From NCBI RefSeq assembly GCF_001544975.2, contig NZ_FCOG02000028.1, positions 21,613-85,612 of the forward strand: 64,000 bases of DNA, given 5' to 3'. The position numbers and the translations under genes were made by a program. Positions 32,938 to 40,988 of the stretch are shown here, in pieces. The stretch comes from Caballeronia arationis. Lineage in GTDB: Bacteria; Pseudomonadota; Gammaproteobacteria; Burkholderiales; Burkholderiaceae. Below the pieces are notes generated by a model. That model was given only the letters and a program-made list of their open reading frames with translations. It ran no database searches and was not told the origin of the DNA. Within the stretch, counting starts at the first letter, position 1. Every line of letters starts with the position of its first letter.

Positions 32938-34200
32938 TCACATCGCATGCGCGGCTTCGAGCGGTTCGCGAAACACAGTGCCGAGCGGCAGCACCTTGGC
33001 GGCGGGTTCGCGCAAGTAATCGGCCCACGCTTGCATCAGCATCACGCGCGCATCGAAGTGCCGGGTGCGCTCATATGCCTTTTGCACCGCACCGCGCTTG
33101 TCATGCGCGAGCACGCTCTCAGCGATGTCGGCATCCACCTTGAGACGTTCAGTGAGGAAGGTGCGCAGCGATGAGCGCATTCCGTGGGTGGTCACGGTGC
33201 CGAGCGCATAGCCAAGCTTGCGCAACAGGCCCGCGAGGTCCGCATCCCAATGCGCGCGGCCGGTGCCCGAAGGAAACACCAGCGCTTCGGCACCACGTGC
33301 GCCCGGCAGCGCTTCGAGCAAGGCGAGCGCAGCATCACAGAGCGGCACATCGTGAGCGCGCTTGGTGGCCTTTCGGCCCTTCATGCGCGCGGCCGGGATG
33401 CGCCACACCTTCGCATCGGCGTCGATCTCGCCCCACACCCCGCCGCTCGCTTCGCCCGCGCGCACACCGGTAAGCACGAGAAATTCCATCAACCGGGCGA
33501 GGTTGCCATCGACGGCGCGCAACTTCGCCATGAAGCCGGGCATCTCGCGCCATGCGAGCGCGGCGCGGTGCTCGATGGCTTCGCCCACGGCGGGCATCAG
33601 GTTTTCAAGGTGCCCGGACCAGCGCGCCGGGTTCTCGCCTTCGCGATAGCCCGCGCTCTTCGCCCAATCGAGCACGCTCTCGATGCGTTGGCGCAGCAAG
33701 GTCGCGGTGGCGTGCTTCTTCGTCCAGATCGGCTCAAGCACTTTGAGCACGTGAGTGGTGTCAATCTCGCTCACGTCGAGGCGGCCGATGATCGGGTTTG
33801 CGTGCAATTCGAACCCGCGCCGCCATGCGTGTGTGTTGGCGTCGCTCCACCCGCTCTTTTGCAAGTCGATGTACTTCGTCGCCGCCTCCGCGACGGCGAG
33901 TCGCTTGGCAAGCGCGGCGCGCGCCACCTTGCGGGCGTGTTGCTTCTGTCCGAGCGGATCGATGCCGCTTGCCTTGAGCTTGCGGGCATCGGCGGCTTTT
34001 TCGCGTGCTTGCGCGAGCGTGATGGCCGGGAAGGGGCCAAGACCCATCTCGCGCTTGCGCCCGTGCAAGCCGTAGCAATAGAGCCAGCTTTTGGAGCCGG
34101 ACGGCGTGACTTGTAGAATCAAGCCCGCGCCGTCTGGGTGATAGCCCGGCTCTGTGAGAGACTTGATGGCGGAAGCAGTGAGGCGGTGGATACTACGCAT
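32938..34200 (-). CDS. int: P4-type tyrosine integrase
   Basis: From ATG 34200 (GGAG eight bases upstream) the product has about 420 residues. It has an N-terminal DUF4102 arm-binding domain (residues 1-90, with DGAGLILQVTPSGSKSWLYC), a core-binding domain, and a catalytic domain from residue 210. The catalytic residues are seen as TGVRAGEASG (arginine I), HDVPLCD, THGMRSSLRTF (His-x-x-Arg), AHDKRG and the tyrosine in VQKAYERTRHF. It starts about 190 bp from attR and is read away from it, the usual layout. P4-type integrases mostly use tRNA genes; this one appears to use a repeat. Confidence 0.95.
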   Translation of the reverse strand: MRSIHRLTASAIKSLTEPGYHPDGAGLILQVTPSGSKSWLYCYGLHGRKREMGLGPFPAITLAQAREKAADARKLKASGIDPLGQKQHARKVARAALAKRLAVAEAATKYIDLQKSGWSDANTHAWRRGFELHANPIIGRLDVSEIDTTHVLKVLEPIWTKKHATATLLRQRIESVLDWAKSAGYREGENPARWSGHLENLMPAVGEAIEHRAALAWREMPGFMAKLRAVDGNLARLMEFLVLTGVRAGEASGGVWGEIDADAKVWRIPAARMKGRKATKRAHDVPLCDAALALLEALPGARGAEALVFPSGTGRAHWDADLAGLLRKLGYALGTVTTHGMRSSLRTFLTERLKVDADIAESVLAHDKRGAVQKAYERTRHFDARVMLMQAWADYLREPAAKVLPLGTVFREPLEAAHAM

Positions 34201-34223
34201 GAGGATTCTCCGAGGCGGCGTCA

Positions 34224-34247
34224 CTTCACCCCCCTTTCTACCCCCCT
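34224..34247. repeat. End-proximal direct repeat of the island, right copy
   Basis: Partner of the sequence at 24000-24022 (TTTCTACCCCCCT in common, with a C-rich block before it). It lies 24 bp upstream of the integrase ATG, in its promoter region, where an arm site would also allow integrase to control its own expression. Confidence 0.6.
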
Positions 34248-34260
34248 CAAAGCGTGAGGC

Positions 34261-34310
34261 GGTTTGAATCGGTTTGAAGCGATCTGAAGCGATCTGAAGC
34301 GATCTGAAGC
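34261..34310. repeat. Five tandem 10-bp repeats upstream of the integrase gene
   Basis: The units are GGTTTGAATC, GGTTTGAAGC and three exact copies of GATCTGAAGC. The 10-bp period puts all units on one face of the helix, typical for cooperative protein binding such as excisionase or integrase arms. The array lies between the integrase start and attR. Confidence 0.7.
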
Positions 34311-34390
34311 GGAGAATTGTACTAAATTCGTTGATCCATAAGGGTTTATCGGGCGTCTCGCCGCTTCACGCTTGGATCGAGTGTAGGCTT

Positions 34391-34410
34391 ACTTTCTTTC
34401 TGCTGCAAAG
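34391..34410. other. Putative attR core
   Basis: A 20-bp sequence starting ACTTTCTTTC and ending TGCTGCAAAG, equal to attL except for one missing G. To its right the host palindrome continues intact (AAAGTAAC), while its left side is island DNA. Confidence 0.8.
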
Positions 34411-34950
34411 AAAGTAACCAAAGAAAGCAGCTTTTTCAGGCAACAGTCTTAGGACGGCAACGCACTGGCAATACCGATTGGCCCAGCGCCTAAGTGTCGC
34501 CCTCAAAGGACCATAGGGGCTTGGTGCGCGGCACGCACTGTGAAATCGCACAGTGAACAAGTTGGCACAGCGGTCATTCATCCGTTTTCGCTTCGCTGGA
34601 CGAGAGGTACATCAGTCGCACGGTTGAGGTTCGCGGTCGAGGTTGCAATCCACTGGTTTTCGGTTGTGCCGTTCGTCCAAGCGAAGCGCGGACGGACCGG
34701 AACGAAGTGCATACCACTCTGTTGGAGTGCGAGAGGTGTCAGTGCGTGCGCGCGCCAAGCCCAGTGGTCCTTTGAGGGCGACACTTAGGCGCTGGGCCAG
34801 TTAGTGATGCGAGGGCGGTGACGTTTTGTGACTGCTGCCTGAAAAAGCTGCTTTCTTTGCTTACTTTCTTTGCAGCAGCAAAGAAAGTAAGTCCCGCCCC
34901 GGACAGGGGCAGAGCTAATAGACCAAAAAGAAAGCAAGTTCCACAGAAGC
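34391..34950. repeat. Foldback repeat copy 2, main part
   Basis: This holds the interior and right arm of the second foldback element, in opposite orientation to copy 1. Matching blocks include GCGCCTAAGTGTCGCC near 34488, GGACGGACCGGAACG near 34691, TGTCAGTGCGTGCGCGCGCC near 34737 and the hairpin CTTACTTTCTTTGC at about 34859 followed by CCCCGGACAGGGGCAGAGC. A 68-codon minus frame (34578-34784) matches that of copy 1. The left outer arm is found only across the island at 23860-23943. Confidence 0.9.
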
Positions 34951-34960
34951 CCAAAGCGCA

Positions 34961-35947
34961 TCACAACGGCTTGACCACGTCCACGACAAGCCCATTCTCC
35001 GCGAGCGCCTCGCGCAGCCCCAACCCCGGATACGCGCGATCGACGATCGCCATATCCGCGCGCGTCTCCTCGATGATCCAGTCTCGCAGATCGGCGACGA
35101 CCGGCCGCAGCGGCCGGTTCTCCGGCCACACGAGGCAGCAGCGCCGGTTCGTCACGACGACTTCCTGCTCCGCGGGCAGCAAGGCGCCCTGGGAAAGCCA
35201 GTGCGACACCACATTGAGCCAGCCAAGCGCGATGCCCTGCCCGAGCAGCGCCGCCTGCACGACGATCGCGTAGTCGTTGAAACTCAGCATGCCCGCCGAG
35301 TGCCGTCCGTGCCCGGCGAACGTGGCGAAGCGCTCGTGCCAGCCGCGCTCGCCGTCGTCCATGACGATCACCGTATCGCCCTGCTCGCGGCCCGCCGCAG
35401 TCCCCGACGTCTCGTGATAACGCTGGTTGCAGACCGGCAGCAGCGTCTCCGGCATCACGAGCACGCCGTTGTCGCCGATTTCGTCCTCGCGCATGAAGCG
35501 CATGCCGAGATCGACATCGACGAGCGGTCCGCCGATGCGCCCCGAAATCAGCTGGAACCGCAGATCGACCGACGGAAACGCCTGGTTCAGCCGGCTCATG
35601 CGCGGCATCAGCCAGTGCGTGGTGAACGCGGTGGACACCGAAAGCGTGACCGATTCCACGCCCGTCGCGCGTGCCTCGATCTCGCGGATCGCGCTTTCTA
35701 TCCCGTTGAAGCCTTCGGAAATTTTCCGGTAGAGAATCCTGCCGTTCTCGGTCAGTTCGATGCCGCCGCGCACGCGCTCGAACAAACGCACGCCCAGATG
35801 GTCTTCCATGCGTGACAGCATTCGGCTCACGGCGGGCTGGCTGACATACAGTTCCTGTGCGGCGCGCGTGAAGTTCCCGCAGCGCGCAGCGGCCTCGAAG
35901 ACGAAGAGCGCATTGGCGCTCGGCAGTTTTTTGCGAAGGTTCGGCAT
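34961..35947 (-). CDS. LysR-family regulator of the polyamine-type module (GcvA-like)
   Basis: The 328-residue protein has an N-terminal helix-turn-helix (ALFVFEAAARCGNFTRAAQE then LYVSQPAVSRMLSRMEDHLG) and a GcvA-type effector domain with GMRFMREDEIGDNG near residue 150. It diverges from the ATPase gene across 101 bp. That gap contains an element also present upstream of the solute-binding protein gene 9.4 kb away, so this regulator very likely controls both units. Its ATG lies directly at the edge of the element, which implies autoregulation. Confidence 0.85.
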   Translation of the reverse strand: MPNLRKKLPSANALFVFEAAARCGNFTRAAQELYVSQPAVSRMLSRMEDHLGVRLFERVRGGIELTENGRILYRKISEGFNGIESAIREIEARATGVESVTLSVSTAFTTHWLMPRMSRLNQAFPSVDLRFQLISGRIGGPLVDVDLGMRFMREDEIGDNGVLVMPETLLPVCNQRYHETSGTAAGREQGDTVIVMDDGERGWHERFATFAGHGRHSAGMLSFNDYAIVVQAALLGQGIALGWLNVVSHWLSQGALLPAEQEVVVTNRRCCLVWPENRPLRPVVADLRDWIIEETRADMAIVDRAYPGLGLREALAENGLVVDVVKPL

Positions 35948-36013
35948 GACCTGATGTTATGCCTGATCCAACAATTTGGGAATTGCCGCCAAAAAAGAGG
36001 CGGCCTATATTTT
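35948..36013 (+). promoter_or_regulatory. Duplicated operator-promoter element, copy at the ATPase gene
   Basis: In order: ACCTGATGTTATG at 35949, TCCAACAATTTGGG near 35967, and a -10-like TATATT at 36006. The same blocks occur in the same order at 45437-45370 on the minus strand. The distance from ACCTGATG to TATATT is 57 bp in both. ATTTGGGAATT is an inverted pair that suits a LysR site. Confidence 0.75.
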
Positions 36014-36048
36014 CTTCAACGCAGGCTTTTCAGCGAGACAAAGACGCA

Positions 36049-37125
36049 ATGGACGCACGAGCGAAAACAGGTGTTTCGATCCGATCGGCAGCGAAGCGTT
36101 ACGGCCCGGTCGTGGCCCTCGACGACGTTTCGCTCGACATCGCCCCCGGCGAATTCGTGTCGCTGCTCGGGCCCTCGGGATCGGGCAAGACCACGCTGCT
36201 CGGCATCCTCGGCGGCTTCGTGCAGCCGAGTTCCGGCGCGGTCTGGGTCGGCGAGCGCGACATTACATTTGCGCCGCCGCACAAGCGCGACATCGGCATC
36301 GTGTTCCAGAACTACGCGCTGTTCCCGCACATGACCGTCGGGGAGAACGTCGCGTTTCCGCTGCGCGCTCGCCGTCAGCCGAAATCGACGTGGGCGAAGA
36401 AAGTCGCCGATGCGCTCGCGATGGTCGAACTGTCGGGCTACGAAAACCGCGGCATCGGCCAGCTTTCCGGCGGCCAGCGCCAGCGCGTGGCGCTCGCCCG
36501 CGCGATGGTCTTCGAGCCGCAACTGATCCTGATGGACGAGCCGCTTTCCGCGCTCGACAAGCAGTTGCGCGAAACCATGCAGATCGAATTGCGGCGCCTG
36601 CATCGCAAGCTCGGCGCGACGATCGTCTATGTCACGCACGACCAGCGCGAGGCGCTCACGATGAGCGACCGCGTCGCCGTGCTGAAGAACGGCCGGCTCG
36701 TGCAGATCGACACGCCCGAGCGTCTGTACGACCGTCCGTGCGATGCGTTCGTCGCGAGTTTCATCGGCGAGGCGACGCTGCTTCACGTGACGCGCGCCGG
36801 CGACGATGCCGTGCGTCTCGGCGATACCGTCTTGCGCACCGCGCATCCGCTGCCGCGCGGCGACAAGCTGCTGCTCGCGGTGCAGACGGAAAAACTCGTG
36901 ATCGACAGCGGCGACGCGACGAACGGCGTGAACCGTCTTTCATGCCGCGTCACCGAGGTGCTGTATCAGGGCGAGAGCCTGCGCGTGTTCGCCGCGCTCG
37001 CCGACGGCACGCCGATCAGTCTCAGGCAGCCGGGCAGCCACGACGCACGCCGGCGCATTCCGGAACCGGGCGCGCAGATGAGCGTCGCGCTCGATCCGCA
37101 GGACACGATCGTCGTGCCCGCCTGA
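36049..37125 (+). CDS. potA: ABC transporter ATPase, polyamine type (PotA-like)
   Basis: The 358-residue protein has Walker A GPSGSGKTT, Q-loop FQNYALFPHMT, signature LSGGQRQRVALARAM, Walker B LILMDEPLSALD and the H-loop VTHDQREAL. After residue 245 it has a TOBE-type regulatory domain, as in PotA. ATG 36049 is chosen because the open frame upstream crosses the promoter element. It powers import with the two permeases at 39.3-41.0 kb, from which it is separated by the HAD and oxidase genes. Confidence 0.85.
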   Translation: MDARAKTGVSIRSAAKRYGPVVALDDVSLDIAPGEFVSLLGPSGSGKTTLLGILGGFVQPSSGAVWVGERDITFAPPHKRDIGIVFQNYALFPHMTVGENVAFPLRARRQPKSTWAKKVADALAMVELSGYENRGIGQLSGGQRQRVALARAMVFEPQLILMDEPLSALDKQLRETMQIELRRLHRKLGATIVYVTHDQREALTMSDRVAVLKNGRLVQIDTPERLYDRPCDAFVASFIGEATLLHVTRAGDDAVRLGDTVLRTAHPLPRGDKLLLAVQTEKLVIDSGDATNGVNRLSCRVTEVLYQGESLRVFAALADGTPISLRQPGSHDARRRIPEPGAQMSVALDPQDTIVVPA

Positions 37126-37203
37126 ATCCTTTCCGTATTTTTAGCCGCCCGCGCTTCGGGCATTCCTCTCCCGATTCATAGCAAACTGCACAAGGATGAT
37201 TTC

Positions 37204-37917
37204 ATGAAGCTCACCGATTTCAAGGTCCTGACGTTCGACGTCGTCGGCACGCTGATCGACTTCGAGCGCGGCGTGCTCGCCTCCGTGCGCCGTCTCGGCG
37301 GCGCGGCGGCGAAGGACCTGACCGACGACCAGATCTTCGAGCCGTACATGCGCGGCCGCGCCACGTATCCGGGCCGTTCGAGCCACGAAATGGCGAACGT
37401 CTATCTGTCGCTTGCGAAGGAACTCGGTCTGCCCGACGATCCGCAATCGGCCGCCGCCTTCCAGCGCGACGTGCTCGAATGGCCGGCGTTCGCGGATTCG
37501 GTCGCGGCCCTGAAGCGCCTGCGCAAGCACTATCGCCTGGTCGCAATGACGAATGCGGATCGCGTGGCATTGTCGGCGTATGCGCACACGCTCGGCGATC
37601 CGTTCGACGACACCGTTTGCTGCGACGAAACCGGCGTCGCCAAGCCCGATCCGCAATTCTTCGCGTATAACCGCGGCCGTCAGGCGGCGTTCGGCTACAA
37701 GTTCGGCGAGATCCTGCACACGGCGCAGAGCCAGTATCACGACATCGGCATCGCGACGCAGCTCGGCTACGCGACCTGCTGGATCCAGCGCCGTCAGAAC
37801 CAGAAGGGCTTCGGCGCGACGCCGGTCCCCGAGGCCGTCACGACACCGACCTTCAAGTTCGCGACGCTCGCCGCGCTCGCGGATGCAGTCGAAGCCGAAG
37901 CGCGCCAGGCCGCCTGA
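37204..37917 (+). CDS. Haloacid dehalogenase-like hydrolase, type II (second copy)
   Basis: The 237-residue protein begins LTFDVVGTLIDFERG (nucleophile aspartate; valine where most relatives have tyrosine). It shows VAMTNADRVALSAYA (motif II) and ETGVAKPDPQFFAYN (motif III lysine). AAGGA lies eight bases before the ATG. It stands directly before a FAD oxidase gene, as does its relative at 13187-13855. The pairing across two different transporter modules suggests a common biochemical step. Substrate unknown. Confidence 0.85.
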   Translation: MKLTDFKVLTFDVVGTLIDFERGVLASVRRLGGAAAKDLTDDQIFEPYMRGRATYPGRSSHEMANVYLSLAKELGLPDDPQSAAAFQRDVLEWPAFADSVAALKRLRKHYRLVAMTNADRVALSAYAHTLGDPFDDTVCCDETGVAKPDPQFFAYNRGRQAAFGYKFGEILHTAQSQYHDIGIATQLGYATCWIQRRQNQKGFGATPVPEAVTTPTFKFATLAALADAVEAEARQAA

Positions 37918-37920
37918 TCC

Positions 37921-39243
37921 ATGCTCGCGCCGACGACACCCGGAAGGCCGCAACCCGATTCGCTCTGGCGCGCGCTCGCGGCGGATGCTCCCTTGAGTCC
38001 GGGCGCACCGCTCGCGCGCGATCTCGCCGTCGAGGTTGCTGTGATCGGCGCGGGTTATTCGGGCCTCGCCGCCGCGTATGCGCTGCAAAAGCGCGGCGTC
38101 GAATGCGTGGTGCTCGATGCGAACCCGGTCGGCTGGGGCGCGAGCGGGCGCAACGGCGGCGTGGTGTCGTCGAAATTCAGGCTGTCGTTTCCCACGATCC
38201 ACAAGCTGCACGGCCTCGATACCGCGAAGCGCATGCACCGGCTCGCGCACGAGGGCGTGCGGGTGGTCGAATCGTTCGTCGATGAATTCAGGATCGACCG
38301 CGCGCGCTTCGAACATACGGGCAGCCTGCGCTGCGCGCATACGGAACGCGCGCTGGACGCGATCTGCGCCGAGGCCGACTGGGTGCGCACGACGCTCAAC
38401 GATACGTCGATGACCGTGCAGTCGCGCGCCGAAGTCGAGCGCGAGACCGGCTCGAAGGGCTTCGTCGGCGGCGTGCTGAGCGCGGATGCGGGCACGATCC
38501 TGCCGCTCGAATACGTGCGAGGGCTCGCGCGCGGCATGACGGCGCGCGGCGTGCCGATCTACGAATCGACGCCGGTGCTGAAGATGCATCGCGCGGCGGG
38601 CGATGCGCATGTAACGCTCGTCACGCCGGGGGGCACGGTGCGGGCGAAGCAGGTGATCGTCGCGACCAATGCGTATTCGGATCTCACCTCGGCAACGTCG
38701 CCCTATCAGCGTGAACTCGTGCCGTTCCGCAGCGCGATGATCGCGACCGAGTGCCTTCCCGCCGATCTCGACGCGCGCCTGATGGTCGAGCGCCGCAGTT
38801 ACACCGAGACGCGGCGCATGATGAAGTGGTTCCGGAAAGTGGACGGGCGCATGCTGTTCGGCGGACGCGACGCGTTCGGCAAGGAAGGGCAGATGACCGG
38901 CTTCGATGCGTTGCAGCGCGCAATGGTGTCGCTCTTTCCCGATCTCGCGGACGTGCGCATCGAGTATCGCTGGTCGGGTTATGTCGGCATGACGTTCAAT
39001 TCGCTGCCGCACGTCGGACGCAGCGACGATGCCACGACCTTTTGTCTGGGGTATAACGGTGCGGGCGTCGCGATGGCGAGCCTGCTCGGCCAGCATGCCG
39101 CGGCGCTCGCACTCGGCGAGACGCCCGAGCTTTCGCTGCTCGGCGCGCCGGGCCTGCGGCCTGTGCCGTTCCATTCACTGCGCGCGCCGGGCGTGAGGCT
39201 CGTTGCCGCGTGGTATCAGATTCTCGACGCCATAGGTGCGTGA
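37921..39243 (+). CDS. FAD-dependent amine oxidoreductase (PuuB/OrdL-like)
   Basis: The 440-residue protein binds FAD with VIGAGYSGLAAAYALQKRG near residue 42 and has WGASGRNGGVVSSKF, a stretch conserved in gamma-glutamylputrescine oxidoreductases. The C-terminus has FCLGYNGAGVAMASLLGQHA. It would oxidise the terminal amine of a polyamine or derivative. The ATG follows the HAD stop by 3 bp, so the two are co-translated. Confidence 0.85.
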   Translation: MLAPTTPGRPQPDSLWRALAADAPLSPGAPLARDLAVEVAVIGAGYSGLAAAYALQKRGVECVVLDANPVGWGASGRNGGVVSSKFRLSFPTIHKLHGLDTAKRMHRLAHEGVRVVESFVDEFRIDRARFEHTGSLRCAHTERALDAICAEADWVRTTLNDTSMTVQSRAEVERETGSKGFVGGVLSADAGTILPLEYVRGLARGMTARGVPIYESTPVLKMHRAAGDAHVTLVTPGGTVRAKQVIVATNAYSDLTSATSPYQRELVPFRSAMIATECLPADLDARLMVERRSYTETRRMMKWFRKVDGRMLFGGRDAFGKEGQMTGFDALQRAMVSLFPDLADVRIEYRWSGYVGMTFNSLPHVGRSDDATTFCLGYNGAGVAMASLLGQHAAALALGETPELSLLGAPGLRPVPFHSLRAPGVRLVAAWYQILDAIGA

Positions 39244-39263
39244 CCCATGCTCTCAGGTGCATC

Positions 39264-40169
39264 ATGACGACTGCCAAGCGGATTCTCGAAGGACCCACAC
39301 TGATGCAGGCCACCGAGTCCGATCCCGGACTGCGCTACCAGCGCCGCGAGGATCGCACGATGCTTCTTTTGATGACGCCGGCGCTCCTCGTGATCGTCGT
39401 GCTGCTCGTCGTGCCGCTCGCGTGGCTGTCGTGGCAGTCGATCTATCACGACGGCTTCACGCTCGAGAACTATCGGCGCATGTTCACGGGCGCCTATCTT
39501 GACACGTTCCTGCTGACCTTCAAGCTGAGCATCATCGTGACGGTCATCACGCTGCTGCTCGGCTATCCGGTCGCGTACTTCGCTGCCTCGCTGCCACCGA
39601 AGCTGAGCGCACTCGTGCTCGGCATGGTGATCCTGCCGTTCTGGACGAGCGTCCTCGTGCGCACCTACGCGTGGCTCGTGCTGCTGCAGCGCACCGGCAT
39701 GATCAACAAGTCGCTGCTGGCGATGGGCCTGATCGACCTGCCGGTTCAGCTCGCCTACAACCAGTTCGGCACGATCATCGCGATGGTGCACATCCTGTTG
39801 CCGTTCATGGTCCTGCCTCTCTATTCGGCGATGCAGAAAATCCCCTCGAATCTCTCGCAGGCGGGCGCGAGCCTCGGCGGCTCGCCGCTGCATGTGTTCA
39901 TGCGCGTGTTCCTGCCGCTGTCGATGAGCGGCGTGTTCGCGGGCGTCACGCTCGTGTTCGTGCTGTGCCTCGGCTTCTACATCACGCCCGAACTGATGGG
40001 CGGCGGCAAGTCGATCATGGTGTCGATGGTGGTGAGCCGTAACGTCGAGATTTACAACAGCTGGGGCGCGGCGAGCGCGGTGAGCGTCGTCCTCCTGATC
40101 TGCGTATTCGCGATCTTCTATGCCGCGAGCCGCGTCGTGCCGCTCGAAAAGACCCTGGGGGCGAAATGA
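39264..40169 (+). CDS. potB: ABC transporter permease, PotB type
   Basis: The protein has about 301 residues from ATG 39264 (AGGTG before it); ATG 39303 with GAAGGA is an alternative. It has six membrane helices and the EAA loop SQAGASLGGSPLHVFMRVFL. The segment YPVAYFAASLPP is characteristic of PotB relatives. It overlaps the second permease gene by four bases. Confidence 0.85.
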   Translation: MTTAKRILEGPTLMQATESDPGLRYQRREDRTMLLLMTPALLVIVVLLVVPLAWLSWQSIYHDGFTLENYRRMFTGAYLDTFLLTFKLSIIVTVITLLLGYPVAYFAASLPPKLSALVLGMVILPFWTSVLVRTYAWLVLLQRTGMINKSLLAMGLIDLPVQLAYNQFGTIIAMVHILLPFMVLPLYSAMQKIPSNLSQAGASLGGSPLHVFMRVFLPLSMSGVFAGVTLVFVLCLGFYITPELMGGGKSIMVSMVVSRNVEIYNSWGAASAVSVVLLICVFAIFYAASRVVPLEKTLGAK

Positions 40170-40963
40170 AGCGCTTCTCGTTCGGACGCATCGTCCTCGG
40201 CGCGACGGTCGCGCTGATTCTCCTCTTCCTGATGCTGCCGGTGCTGATCGTCGTGCCGCTGTCGTTCTCCGACACGCGCTTCATGACCTTCCCGCCGCCC
40301 GCGTATTCGCTGCGCTGGTATCACTCGTTCTTCGACAACCCCGCGTGGATCGATGCAGCGCGCACGACGCTCACCGCTTCCGTGTGCGCCGCGCTGATCG
40401 CGACGCCGCTCGGGGTCGCCGCCGCCTACGCGATCCAGAACGGCACGCACTGGATCATGCGCTATCTGCGCACGCTCCTGATGCTGCCGCTGATGGTGCC
40501 GATCATCATCGTCGCGGTGGGCGTGTTCTTCGTGTATTCGCAGGCGGGCTACGTGAACACGCTCGGCGGCCTGATTCTCGCCGATACGATGCTCGGCCTG
40601 CCGTATGTCCTGATTTCGGTCGGCGCGGATTTGCGCACCTTCGATCGCACGCAGGAGATGGTCGCGCGCAGTCTCGGCATGAACCGCTTTCGCAGCTTCA
40701 TGACGGTCACGCTGCCGCAGATCAAGGCGAGCGTGATTTCCGGTGCGGTGTTCGTGTTCATTCAGGCGCTGGATGAAACGGTCGTCGCGCTGTTCGTCTC
40801 GGGCGGCTCGAACCAGACGCTCACGCGCCGCATGTTCGTGACGCTGCGCGACGAAATCGACCCGACCATCGCCGCGATCAGCACGATGCTGACCGCGCTG
40901 ACGCTGTGCCTCGTGATGATCGTCGTCGTGAGCCGGCGTTCTTCGTCGGCGGCGCGCGCCTGA
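40166..40963 (+). CDS. potC: ABC transporter permease, PotC type
   Basis: The 265-residue protein has six helices, the PotC-type segment FPPPAYSLRWYHSFFDNPAW after helix 1 and the EAA loop ARSLGMNRFRSFMTVTLPQI. It pairs with PotB to form the importer channel. Start overlaps the PotB stop by ATGA; AAGAC-GGGGGCG stands upstream. Confidence 0.85.
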   Translation: MKRFSFGRIVLGATVALILLFLMLPVLIVVPLSFSDTRFMTFPPPAYSLRWYHSFFDNPAWIDAARTTLTASVCAALIATPLGVAAAYAIQNGTHWIMRYLRTLLMLPLMVPIIIVAVGVFFVYSQAGYVNTLGGLILADTMLGLPYVLISVGADLRTFDRTQEMVARSLGMNRFRSFMTVTLPQIKASVISGAVFVFIQALDETVVALFVSGGSNQTLTRRMFVTLRDEIDPTIAAISTMLTALTLCLVMIVVVSRRSSSAARA

Positions 40964-40988
40964 AACCTTCTGAGTGAAACCCTTTCGC

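Larger units (their letters stand above)
23944..34390. mobile_element. Integrated phage satellite-like island with its own capsid gene
   Basis: An element of 10,447 bp bounded by direct repeats that split a host repeat. Every recognisable gene is on the minus strand. In order of transcription: integrase, AlpA-like regulator, replication protein, broken SSB-like gene, two small proteins, HK97-type major capsid protein, three small proteins, HNH nuclease, terminase small subunit, small genes, a strong terminator, then AT-richer cargo. There is no visible terminase large subunit, portal, head protease, connector, tail, lysis or conjugation gene. This matches capsid-carrying phage-inducible islands more than a complete prophage; a reduced prophage is the alternative. 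Confidence 0.8.

Noticed and set aside
32696..33019. Plus-strand frame between the AlpA-like gene and the integrase gene
   Set aside because: No ribosome site or domain, it overlaps the integrase end and all other island genes are on the minus strand.
23944..34390. Integrative conjugative element
   Set aside because: No relaxase, coupling protein or type IV secretion gene is present; capsid, HNH and terS point to a virus-derived element.
23900..34420. tRNA gene as integration site
   Set aside because: P4-type integrases often use tRNA genes, but no tRNA-like arm or T-loop sequence is present at either end; the flanks are the foldback repeat.
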